A stretch of DNA of 64,000 bases from Syntrophobotulus glycolicus DSM 8271. Lineage in GTDB: Bacteria > Bacillota > Desulfitobacteriia > Desulfitobacteriales > Syntrophobotulaceae. The stretch spans positions 372,001-436,000 of the forward strand of contig NC_015172.1 of NCBI RefSeq assembly GCF_000190635.1, given 5' to 3'. Every line of letters starts with the position of its first letter. Positions within the stretch are counted from its first letter, which is position 1. A model generated the notes under the pieces. The model saw only the letters and a program-made list of their open reading frames with translations, was not told where the DNA came from and ran no database searches. Positions 56,644-64,000 of this stretch are shown here, one piece after another. The translations under genes were made by a program, and so were the position numbers.

Positions 56644-57879
56644 ATGAAGATCAAAAACATTGAAGGCGGTGTTGCGGCACCTGAGGGCTATTATGCCGCC
56701 GGTGTGCGGGCCGGTATCAAATATAAGGATAAATATGATCTGGCAATCATCATGTCAAAGGTAAAAGCGAAAGCCGCCGCTGTTTACACCAGGAATTTGG
56801 TCAAAGCCCATCCATTGCTGCTTAACATGCAGCATCTTACAGACGGTGAGGCTCAGGCCATTGTCGTCAATAGCGGCAATGCCAATGCCTGTATGGGTGA
56901 ACCCGGGGAAAAAGCTGCTTTGGAGATGGCTGTGCAAACAGCCAAAGAGCTGGGGTTAAAAACGGAAGACATCCTGGTGGCATCAACGGGAGTGATCGGT
57001 CAGCCGATGCCGATGGAAAAGATTATTCCGGGGATCGCTAAGGCAGCGGCATCTGTTCAGGAGCTGCTGCAAACAGAGCCGGATCGGGAAACCAAAGCAG
57101 GAACAGCGCATGAGGCCGCTTTGGCCATTATGACCACAGATCTGGTTCCCAAGGAAAAAGCTTATGAACTGGAGTGTGCAGAGGGAACCGTCAAACTGGG
57201 GATTATCGCCAAAGGTTCGGGAATGATTCATCCCAATATGGGCACAATGCTTTGTTTTATCACAACTGACGGCGCTTTTGATTCAGAGGTGTTAGGCAAA
57301 CTGCTCAAAGAAGCAGTCGATAAAAGCTTCAATATGGTGACAGTTGACGGAGACACCAGTACAAACGATATGGTTTTACTTTTGGCCAATGGCCGGTCCG
57401 GAATCCGACCGCAGGGAGAGGAACTGCGGCAGTTTAGGGAAATGCTGGATCATGCTTGTGTGGCTATGGCAAAGGCAATTGCCCGCGATGGCGAGGGTGC
57501 GACCAAATTGATCGAGGTTCAGGTCAATGGGGCAGGTACGGTGAAAGATGCCGGGCAAATTGTCAAAAGCGTCTGTTCGTCCAGCCTGGTTAAAACAGCC
57601 ATTTACGGCCAGGATGCCAACTGGGGACGGATATTGTGCGCGGCCGGCTACTCCGGGGCGGTATTTGACCCCGAAGGAACAAGCATTTATCTGAATGGAC
57701 TGCAGGTAGCTCAGGATGGCAGAGCAATCCCGTTTTCTGAGGATGAAGCTTTGGAATTGCTGAAAAACCAGGAGATCGTCATCCGCATAGACCTTAAAGA
57801 CGGCCAAGAAAATGCCGTAGGCTGGGGATGTGACCTCACTCATAAATATGTGGATATTAATGCCGATTACAGGACCTAA
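56644..57879 (+). CDS. argJ: Glutamate N-acetyltransferase / amino-acid acetyltransferase
   Basis: ATG 56644 behind GGGGGT gives 411 residues. The self-cleavage site is in KGSGMIHPNMGTMLCF, with Gly-Thr where many homologs have Ala-Thr; the Thr becomes the nucleophile. VDGDTSTNDMVLLLANG and the C-terminal NADYRT are typical. It transfers acetyl from N-acetylornithine to glutamate and may also use acetyl-CoA. No argA was seen in the window. Confidence 0.96.
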   Translation: MKIKNIEGGVAAPEGYYAAGVRAGIKYKDKYDLAIIMSKVKAKAAAVYTRNLVKAHPLLLNMQHLTDGEAQAIVVNSGNANACMGEPGEKAALEMAVQTAKELGLKTEDILVASTGVIGQPMPMEKIIPGIAKAAASVQELLQTEPDRETKAGTAHEAALAIMTTDLVPKEKAYELECAEGTVKLGIIAKGSGMIHPNMGTMLCFITTDGAFDSEVLGKLLKEAVDKSFNMVTVDGDTSTNDMVLLLANGRSGIRPQGEELRQFREMLDHACVAMAKAIARDGEGATKLIEVQVNGAGTVKDAGQIVKSVCSSSLVKTAIYGQDANWGRILCAAGYSGAVFDPEGTSIYLNGLQVAQDGRAIPFSEDEALELLKNQEIVIRIDLKDGQENAVGWGCDLTHKYVDINADYRT

Positions 57880-57931
57880 ATAGAAATTTATAACGGAAGT
57901 CCGATAAATTAGAGAATGAGCGGGTGTTTGG

Positions 57932-58822
57932 ATGCCGAAAATCAATGATCTGGAAAAAGCCAATATTCTGATTGAAGCTTTACCTTATATTCAGAAATTC
58001 AAAGGGTCGACAGTTGTGATTAAATATGGCGGTCATGCTATGGTCGATCAGGACCTGAAAAGCAAGGTCATGCTGGATATTATTTTATTGCAGCTCGTGG
58101 GCATCAGGCCGGTGATTGTGCACGGCGGGGGCCCGGAAATCAATGCCATGCTGGAGAGAGTGGGCAAAGAGAGTACCTTTGTCAGGGGACTGCGAGTGAC
58201 AGATGAAGAAACCATGGAAATTGCGGCTATGGTTCTCGTCGGCAAACTGAACACAGAAATTGTCTCAATGCTCAATAATGCCGGAGGCAAAGCAGTGGGG
58301 CTCAATGGTCAGGACGCGCGTCTTCTGGTTGCCGGGAAGAAACCCTTAAAAGTCGAGAAAGAAGACGGGGAAATAGAGCATGTCGACTTGGGTTATGTCG
58401 GTGAAGTCAAACAGGTTTCACCGGAAATCATGATCAGTCTCTTGAGTCAGGGATATATTCCGGTCATTTCACCTATCGCCGGCGGCGAAAACGGAGAAAG
58501 CTACAATGTCAATGCCGATACGGCTGCCGGAAAAATCGCCGGGGCTTTGGGAGCGGATAAATTTTTTCTCCTTACTGATGTCAAAGGGGTGATGAAGGAT
58601 TTGCATGATCCCGGCTCATTGATTTCTGTGATCGAGAAGACAGAGGTTGATGAACTGATCAGGGCAAAAATATTAACCGGCGGCATGATTCCCAAGGTCG
58701 AATGCGGCGTAAATGCCCTGAACGAAGGGGCGGGTTCAGTACACATCATTGACGGCCGGGTACCCCATGCGATTTTACTGGAGCTTTTCACCGACGGCGG
58801 TATCGGGACAATGATCAAATAA
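57932..58822 (+). CDS. argB: Acetylglutamate kinase
   Basis: The 296-residue protein has [10 protein letters not shown] and [15 protein letters not shown] (ATP and substrate loops) and LTDVKGVM. About 25 residues precede the core ([20 protein letters not shown]). Such an N-terminal helix marks the arginine-inhibited hexameric type, so feedback inhibition is likely. It phosphorylates N-acetylglutamate. Confidence 0.97.
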   Translation: MPKINDLEKANILIEALPYIQKFKGSTVVIKYGGHAMVDQDLKSKVMLDIILLQLVGIRPVIVHGGGPEINAMLERVGKESTFVRGLRVTDEETMEIAAMVLVGKLNTEIVSMLNNAGGKAVGLNGQDARLLVAGKKPLKVEKEDGEIEHVDLGYVGEVKQVSPEIMISLLSQGYIPVISPIAGGENGESYNVNADTAAGKIAGALGADKFFLLTDVKGVMKDLHDPGSLISVIEKTEVDELIRAKILTGGMIPKVECGVNALNEGAGSVHIIDGRVPHAILLELFTDGGIGTMIK

Positions 58823-58877
58823 CCCGGACAATCATAAAAGGATGAAGAAGGTGGAACAAATGAAGGAGACAAAACAG

Positions 58878-60074
58878 ATGTCGACTGATCAAATACTTCT
58901 TGACGGTCAAGAATATGTGATGAATACCTATGGCCGCCTGCCCATGGCGTTGGTCAAAGGGCAGGGAACAAGGGTTTGGGACAGTGATGGCAAAGCTTAT
59001 TTGGATTTTGTGACCGGGCTGGCGGTGACTTCTCTTGGACATTCTCATCCGGAGGTTGTGGAAGCGATTAAGGAGCAGGCTGAACAGATCATCCATTCCT
59101 CAAACTTGTATTGGATCCCCAATCAAGTCAGGCTGGCCGAGCTTCTCGCCGAAAATTCCTTTGCGGATAAAGTGTTTTTCTGCAACAGCGGCGCCGAAGC
59201 CAATGAGGGGGCGATTAAGCTTGCCCGCAAGTATGCCAAACTCAATTTCGGTAACCACAAAACCGAAATCGTATCTTTGAAAAATTCTTTTCATGGTCGT
59301 ACGCTGGCAACATTGACGGCGACAGGACAGACCAAATATCAGAACTATTATGACCCCCTGCCGCCGGGATTCTCCTATGCCGAACTGAATAATTCCGAAG
59401 AGCTTGATTCTGCGGTAACGGAAAATACTGCTGCGTTAATCATTGAGCCCATCCAGGGAGAAGGCGGAGTATATCCCGTAACGCAGGAGTTCATCCAGAA
59501 AGCGCGGGAGATTTGTGATCAAAAGGGTGTCCTATTGATTTTTGACGAGGTTCAATGCGGTGTGGGCCGGACGGGCAAGCTTTTTGCTCATGAATGGTTC
59601 GGGGTTACCCCGGATATCATGAGTGTGGCCAAGGCCTTGGCCAATGGAGTTCCCATTGGCGCTGTTCTGGCCACAGACAAAGCAAGCTGTTTTCAGCCGG
59701 GGGACCATGCCTCTACTTTCGGCGGCAATTTCCTGACAACTGCCGCCGCCTGCAAAGTCATGGAGATCATGACGGCAGAAGGATTTCTGCAAGGGGTGCG
59801 GAAGAAAGCCGGGTATTTCAGGGACAAACTCCAGGGGCTTGCCGATAAGTATGGCCTGACGGAAGAAGTAAGGGGACTGGGTTTTATCCTTGGTCTGCCG
59901 GTTGGCAAAATTGGTCCGGACATCGTTCGTTCCTGCAGTGTCAAAGGATTGCTGATTAATTGTGTCGGAGGGGAGACCCTGCGTTTCCTGCCGCCCCTGA
60001 CAGTTTCCTATGAAGAGATTGACGAGGCCATAAGCTTGCTTGATCAAGCCTTTGGTGAAAATCCGGCTGAATGA
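58878..60074 (+). CDS. argD: Acetylornithine aminotransferase
   Basis: ATG 58878 (MSTDQILLDGQEYVMNTYGR) is preferred because AAGGAG lies 9 bases upstream; ATGs at 58842 and 58860 are possible starts. The 398-residue class III aminotransferase has FCNSGAEANEGAIKLARKYA, FDEVQCGVGRTG and the PLP lysine in SVAKALANGVPIGA. It makes N-acetylornithine. Confidence 0.95.
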   Translation: MSTDQILLDGQEYVMNTYGRLPMALVKGQGTRVWDSDGKAYLDFVTGLAVTSLGHSHPEVVEAIKEQAEQIIHSSNLYWIPNQVRLAELLAENSFADKVFFCNSGAEANEGAIKLARKYAKLNFGNHKTEIVSLKNSFHGRTLATLTATGQTKYQNYYDPLPPGFSYAELNNSEELDSAVTENTAALIIEPIQGEGGVYPVTQEFIQKAREICDQKGVLLIFDEVQCGVGRTGKLFAHEWFGVTPDIMSVAKALANGVPIGAVLATDKASCFQPGDHASTFGGNFLTTAAACKVMEIMTAEGFLQGVRKKAGYFRDKLQGLADKYGLTEEVRGLGFILGLPVGKIGPDIVRSCSVKGLLINCVGGETLRFLPPLTVSYEEIDEAISLLDQAFGENPAE

Positions 60075-60109
60075 TATTTGCTGAAATACTATTTGATAGA
60101 AGGAAGAAG

Positions 60110-60154
60110 ATGTTGCAAAAATTTTTGTTGCAAAGGAACCTGTTGCAGAAATAA
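60110..60154 (+). CDS. 14-codon leader ORF built from a 15-bp repeat
   Basis: ATG 60110 follows GAAGGAAG (60099-60106) and encodes MLQKFLLQRNLLQK, then TAA. The DNA is three 15-base units, each starting TGTTGCA (60111, 60126, 60141). Three of fourteen codons are Gln, and the product ends 28 bases before carA, whose product uses glutamine. A regulatory leader peptide is possible; no attenuator hairpin was recognised. Confidence 0.4.
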   Translation: MLQKFLLQRNLLQK

Positions 60155-60155
60155 T
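60111..60155 (+). repeat. Three tandem 15-bp imperfect repeats before carA
   Basis: The units begin TGTTGCAAAAATTTT, TGTTGCAAAGGAACC and TGTTGCAGAAATAAT. The first seven bases are identical and the period is exactly 15. Confidence 0.75.
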
Positions 60156-60182
60156 CTATCAGAGAAATGAGGTGCGGCCGCT

Positions 60183-61283
60183 TTGCAGTGCGCGCTGGTT
60201 TTGGAAACAGGAAAAGTGTTCTGCGGTGAATCCTTTGGCGCTGTCGGAGAGGCTAAGGGGGAAATCGTTTTTAATACAGGGATGACAGGATACCAGGAGG
60301 TGCTTACCGATCCGTCTTATGCTGATCAGATTGTGTGTATGACCTATCCTCTTATTGGCAACTACGGCATCAATGCTGAGGATGACCAGTCAGGAAAGAT
60401 ACAGGTTCGGGGCTTTATCGTCAAAGAAGCTGCGGCAAGCCCCAACCATTGGCAGATGCAGTCCATTCTTTCCAAAAAACTGGCTCAATCAGGGATAGTC
60501 GGGATCATGGGCATTGATACAAGAGCGTTGACCAGGCATATCAGAGAGCACGGTGTGCTTAAAGGCTTGATCACAAACCATCTTCATGATCTTGAAAAAA
60601 AGGCTTCTGATTTGAAGGACTGGCACAATACCAGAGGGATTGTAGCGGAAGTCAGTACAGATAAGAGCTATATTGTACCAAGCGCTGGATCCTGCCCCCG
60701 AAAATTTCGGGTTGTGGCCATGGATTTCGGGATAAAGGGTAATATTCTTGAAACAATGTCTCAGAAGGGGTTTGAAGTCACCGTGGTTCCTTATCATACG
60801 AAATCAGCCGATATTCTGGCTTTTCAGCCGGATGGGGTTTTTTTGTCCAACGGTCCCGGAGATCCCAAGGATGTACCTCAAGCCATAGAAACAATTAAAG
60901 AACTGGCGGGCAAGACTCCGGTTTTCGGAATCTGTCTTGGGCACCAGCTCCTTGCTCTTGCCCTGGGTGGTGATACGTATAAGCTGAAGTTTGGCCACAG
61001 GGGAGGCAATCAGCCTGTGCAGGATTTACGAACAGGCAGGGTGACGATTACTTCTCAGAATCACGGGTATGCGGTCAGTGAAAAATCCCTGGCCAATACC
61101 TTATTGCAGGTTACCCAGATCAACTTAAATGATAAAACAATTGAGGGCCTGGCGCACAGCGAATGGCCCCTTTTTTCGGTGCAGTATCACCCGGAGGCCG
61201 GTCCCGGACCCAGTGATTCCCTTTATTTGTTTGACCGGTTTGCCCGGCTGATGGAGAAGGGAGGGTCTGGTTATGGGGCTTAA
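60183..61283 (+). CDS. carA: Carbamoyl-phosphate synthase small subunit
   Basis: The 366-residue protein starts at TTG 60183 behind GAGGTG. The N-terminal domain has [20 protein letters not shown]. The class I glutaminase has the nucleophile in [16 protein letters not shown] and the His-Glu pair in [12 protein letters not shown]. It feeds ammonia from glutamine to CarB. Its 3' end overlaps carB by 11 bases. Linkage to arg genes suggests ArgR control and a role in arginine synthesis, while pyrimidines may share it. Confidence 0.96.
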   Translation: MQCALVLETGKVFCGESFGAVGEAKGEIVFNTGMTGYQEVLTDPSYADQIVCMTYPLIGNYGINAEDDQSGKIQVRGFIVKEAAASPNHWQMQSILSKKLAQSGIVGIMGIDTRALTRHIREHGVLKGLITNHLHDLEKKASDLKDWHNTRGIVAEVSTDKSYIVPSAGSCPRKFRVVAMDFGIKGNILETMSQKGFEVTVVPYHTKSADILAFQPDGVFLSNGPGDPKDVPQAIETIKELAGKTPVFGICLGHQLLALALGGDTYKLKFGHRGGNQPVQDLRTGRVTITSQNHGYAVSEKSLANTLLQVTQINLNDKTIEGLAHSEWPLFSVQYHPEAGPGPSDSLYLFDRFARLMEKGGSGYGA

Positions 61284-64000
61284 TCCAGCGTGGAAAAGAG
61301 TAATGGTTATCGGCTCCGGTCCGATTGTGATCGGACAAGCAGCTGAATTTGATTACGCAGGGACTCAGGCCTGCAAGGCCCTGAAAGAAATCGGGCTGGA
61401 AGTAATCCTGGTCAACAGCAATCCGGCGACCATCATGACTGATGTTCAGATGGCGGATAAAACCTATATTGAGCCGCTTGTCCCTCAGACTTTGGAGAAA
61501 ATATTAGCCAAAGAAAAGCCCGACGCTTTGCTGCCGTCACTGGGTGGACAGACCGGTCTGAACCTCGCTATGGAGCTGCAGAATCAGGGCATCCTTGCGA
61601 AATACGGTGTAGAGTTGATTGGCTGTACTGCCGAAACGATTTATAAAGCCGAAGACCGTGAGGCGTTTAAAGAAATGATGCTGGATATTGCCGAACCCGT
61701 GGCCGAGAGCAGTATCGTCGGCACCCTGGAAGAAGGAGACCAATTTGCAGAAAAGATCGGCTATCCGGTTATCGTCAGACCGGCTTATACACTCGGGGGC
61801 ACCGGCGGCGGAATAGCCTGCGGCAAGAAGCAGCTGAGGGAAATCCTGACCAGGGGCTTGCAGGCCAGTCCGATCAACCAGTGCCTGCTGGAACAGAGTG
61901 TTGCCGGCTGGAAGGAAATTGAGTATGAAGTCATGCGTGATGCTGAAGACAATTGCATTACCGTATGTAACATGGAGAACCTTGATCCGGTGGGGATACA
62001 TACAGGAGACAGCATTGTTGTAGCTCCTTCCCAGACCCTTACGGACAGGGAATATCAGATGCTGCGCGCGGCATCATTGAAAATCATCCGTGCGCTGAAG
62101 GTCAATGGAGGATGCAATGTGCAATATGCCTTGAATCCGGAAAGCCGGGAATATGTTGTGATCGAAGTCAATCCCCGGGTCAGCCGTTCCAGTGCCTTGG
62201 CGTCCAAGGCCACAGGGTATCCGATTGCCAAAATGGCTGCCCTCCTGGCAGTGGGCTTTACTCTGCCTGAACTGACCAATCCGGTGACAGGCCATACCAG
62301 CGCATGTTTTGAGCCGGCCTTAGATTACATTGTAATGAAGTTCCCGCGCTGGCCGTTTGATAAGTTCCCTGCTGCCGACAACAGGCTGGGCACCCAGATG
62401 AAGGCGACAGGTGAGGTCATGGCCTTAGACCGTACCTTGGAGGGGTCACTTCTGAAAGCAATCAGGTCTCTGGAGATCGGAGCGGTTGGGTTGAGTATCC
62501 CGGGCGCGGGCAGATGGACGGATATTGAGATAGAAGATAAGCTGTCCAATGCGGATCACGAACGTTTTTTTGCGATTGCCGAGGCTTTCCGGCGGGAGTG
62601 GACAGTAACGGAGATTGAAGAATTGACCAAAATAGACCGGTTCTTCCTCCAGAAAATCAAAGGTTTGGCTGAGCTGGAAAAAAGGCTGAAAACTGAGGAG
62701 TTAAAGCCACCTCTGCTGAGTGAAGCCAAAGCCAAAGGTTTTTCGGATACGGCCATAGCCAAACTGACAGGGATCAAGGAAGAGATTGTCCGAGCCCGCA
62801 GAATAGAGGAGGGAATCATTCCGGTCTATAAGATGGTTGATACCTGTGCAGCTGAGTTTGTATCGGAAACCCCTTATTATTATTCCACCTATGAGGAAGA
62901 AGATGAGGCAGAGGTCAAGGACGGACCGAAGATCGTTGTGCTTGGCTCCGGTCCAATCCGTATCGGCCAGGGCATCGAATTCGATTACTGCTCGGTACAT
63001 GCCTTGTGGGCACTGCAGGAAGCCGGTGTGGAATCCATCATCATCAATAATAATCCGGAAACCGTTTCCACTGATTTTGATACCGGGGACAAATTGTATT
63101 TTGAACCGTTAACAACTGAAGATGTCCTCCATGTCGTGATAAAGGAAAAAGCAGACGGGGTATTGGTCCAGTTTGGCGGCCAGACAGCAATCAACCTTGC
63201 CGAGCCTTTAAGTAAAGCCGGGGTAAAAATCTACGGGACATCTTTCAATGCCATTGATTTGGCAGAGGACAGAGAGAGATTTGCGGCAATGCTGGATGAA
63301 CTGGGAATCCTGCAGTCGGAAGGGAGAGCGGCCACAAGTGTCGAGGCAGCCAAACAAATTGCCGATGAACTTGGCTTTCCGGTTCTGGTCAGGCCTTCTT
63401 ATGTTATTGGCGGCCGGGCTATGCAGGTAGTCTCCAATCTTAAAGAGTTGGAGGATTATCTGAGACAAGCGATCAATATTTCTCCGGAACACCCTATCCT
63501 TGTGGATAAATACCTGCAAGGCAAAGAATGTGAGGTTGATGCGGTATCTGATGGAGAAACAGTTGTCATTCCCGGGGTGATGGAGCATATCGAGAGAGCC
63601 GGAGTTCATTCCGGAGACAGCCTGGCGGTTTACCCTCCGCAAAGCCTGACTCTGAATGAAATCCGCCAGATAGAGAGCATTACATGCCGGATCGCCGAAA
63701 AAATGGGGGTCCGAGGACTGATCAATATTCAGTTTGTGGTTGTACACGGCTGGGTATACGTTCTGGAGGTTAATCCCCGGGCAAGCAGGACCATCCCGAT
63801 TCTCTCCAAGGTCACAAATGTTCCGATGGTCAAACTGGCTGTTCAGGTGGCGTTAGGGAGCAAATTATCCGAACTTGGCTATAAAAATGGCTTAGTCCCT
63901 GAGGTGCCTTATGTCGTCGTCAAGGCCCCTGTCTTTTCTTTTGAAAAGCTGACAAAGGTCGAGACTTCACTTGGTCCGGAAATGAAATCGACAGGCGAGG
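61273..64000 (+). CDS. carB: Carbamoyl-phosphate synthase large subunit (3' partial)
   Basis: ATG 61273 ([20 protein letters not shown]) lies inside the end of carA, with GGAGGG upstream. About 909 residues are visible before the window edge. The first half has [20 protein letters not shown] and [19 protein letters not shown]. The second half repeats the ATP-grasp unit from [20 protein letters not shown] (~residue 555) to [19 protein letters not shown]. The missing C-terminus should hold the allosteric domain. It makes carbamoyl phosphate from bicarbonate, ammonia and two ATP. Confidence 0.97.
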   Translation, partial: MGLNPAWKRVMVIGSGPIVIGQAAEFDYAGTQACKALKEIGLEVILVNSNPATIMTDVQMADKTYIEPLVPQTLEKILAKEKPDALLPSLGGQTGLNLAMELQNQGILAKYGVELIGCTAETIYKAEDREAFKEMMLDIAEPVAESSIVGTLEEGDQFAEKIGYPVIVRPAYTLGGTGGGIACGKKQLREILTRGLQASPINQCLLEQSVAGWKEIEYEVMRDAEDNCITVCNMENLDPVGIHTGDSIVVAPSQTLTDREYQMLRAASLKIIRALKVNGGCNVQYALNPESREYVVIEVNPRVSRSSALASKATGYPIAKMAALLAVGFTLPELTNPVTGHTSACFEPALDYIVMKFPRWPFDKFPAADNRLGTQMKATGEVMALDRTLEGSLLKAIRSLEIGAVGLSIPGAGRWTDIEIEDKLSNADHERFFAIAEAFRREWTVTEIEELTKIDRFFLQKIKGLAELEKRLKTEELKPPLLSEAKAKGFSDTAIAKLTGIKEEIVRARRIEEGIIPVYKMVDTCAAEFVSETPYYYSTYEEEDEAEVKDGPKIVVLGSGPIRIGQGIEFDYCSVHALWALQEAGVESIIINNNPETVSTDFDTGDKLYFEPLTTEDVLHVVIKEKADGVLVQFGGQTAINLAEPLSKAGVKIYGTSFNAIDLAEDRERFAAMLDELGILQSEGRAATSVEAAKQIADELGFPVLVRPSYVIGGRAMQVVSNLKELEDYLRQAINISPEHPILVDKYLQGKECEVDAVSDGETVVIPGVMEHIERAGVHSGDSLAVYPPQSLTLNEIRQIESITCRIAEKMGVRGLINIQFVVVHGWVYVLEVNPRASRTIPILSKVTNVPMVKLAVQVALGSKLSELGYKNGLVPEVPYVVVKAPVFSFEKLTKVETSLGPEMKSTGE

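Noticed and set aside
60111..60155. The three 15-bp repeats as a CRISPR or phage attachment array
   Set aside because: Units are too short, have no spacers and keep one open reading frame; better explained as a mini-ORF or protein-binding repeats.

Overview
The window looks like chromosome from a low-to-mid GC Gram-positive anaerobe of the class Clostridia, most likely the Peptococcaceae/Desulfitobacteriaceae group (Dehalobacter, Desulfitobacterium and relatives). This rests on the str-S10-spc-alpha ribosomal arrangement, Shine-Dalgarno-rich starts with many GTG/TTG codons, zinc-ribbon ribosomal proteins, a cysteine-bearing EF-Tu, a sporulation-type CwlD amidase and a soluble [FeFe]-hydrogenase-like sensor. 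The genus is an inference; no rRNA or tRNA gene was seen.

Layout. (1) Positions 1-8.2 kb are the right end of a tailed-phage prophage: a tail/baseplate protein cut by the window edge, two receptor-binding/tail-fibre candidates, small tail accessory proteins, an XhlA-like protein, an amidase endolysin and two holin candidates, closed by a strong terminator. Behind it lies a divergent regulatory locus: two small unknown genes on the minus strand face a helix-turn-helix protein with a nuclease-like C-terminus. Back-to-back consensus promoters and an operator-like palindrome sit between them. (2) 8.5-18.0 kb is an accessory stretch. It holds a secreted ComEC-like metallo-beta-lactamase protein with DUF3006, a three-gene locus (DUF6110 protein, divergent P1B ATPase, coiled-coil membrane protein) resembling ferrosome (fez) clusters, a methyltransferase, a [FeFe]-hydrogenase/chemotaxis-receptor fusion and a YitT-family membrane protein. 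(3) 18.1-50.7 kb is one co-directional block: rpmG-secE-nusG-rplKA, rplJL behind an L10 leader, rpoBC, an L7Ae-type protein, rpsLG-fusA-tuf, the S10, spc and alpha operons with secY, adk, map, infA and rpoA, then truA and rplM-rpsI. rpmD (L30) is missing from its usual place between rpsE and rplO. (4) 50.7-55.5 kb holds a lone HTH (antitoxin-like) gene with a broken gene upstream, a yybP-ykoY manganese riboswitch in front of a TerC-family exporter, a UspA protein, CwlD and an M20 amidohydrolase. (5) 55.5 kb to the end is an arginine/carbamoyl-phosphate cluster, argC-argJ-argB-argD-carA-carB. It sits behind two ARG-box-like operators, and a 14-codon repeat-built mini-ORF precedes carA; carB runs off the window.

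How the parts work together. The ribosomal block supplies translation, transcription and secretion machinery and carries visible control points (L10 leader with attenuator, several sigma-A promoters, a probable L13 leader). The arg-car cluster makes N-acetylornithine-pathway intermediates and carbamoyl phosphate, with ArgJ recycling the acetyl group, under probable ArgR control. The accessory stretch is about metal and redox handling: a candidate iron compartment, a manganese-sensing exporter and a candidate H2/redox chemosensor.
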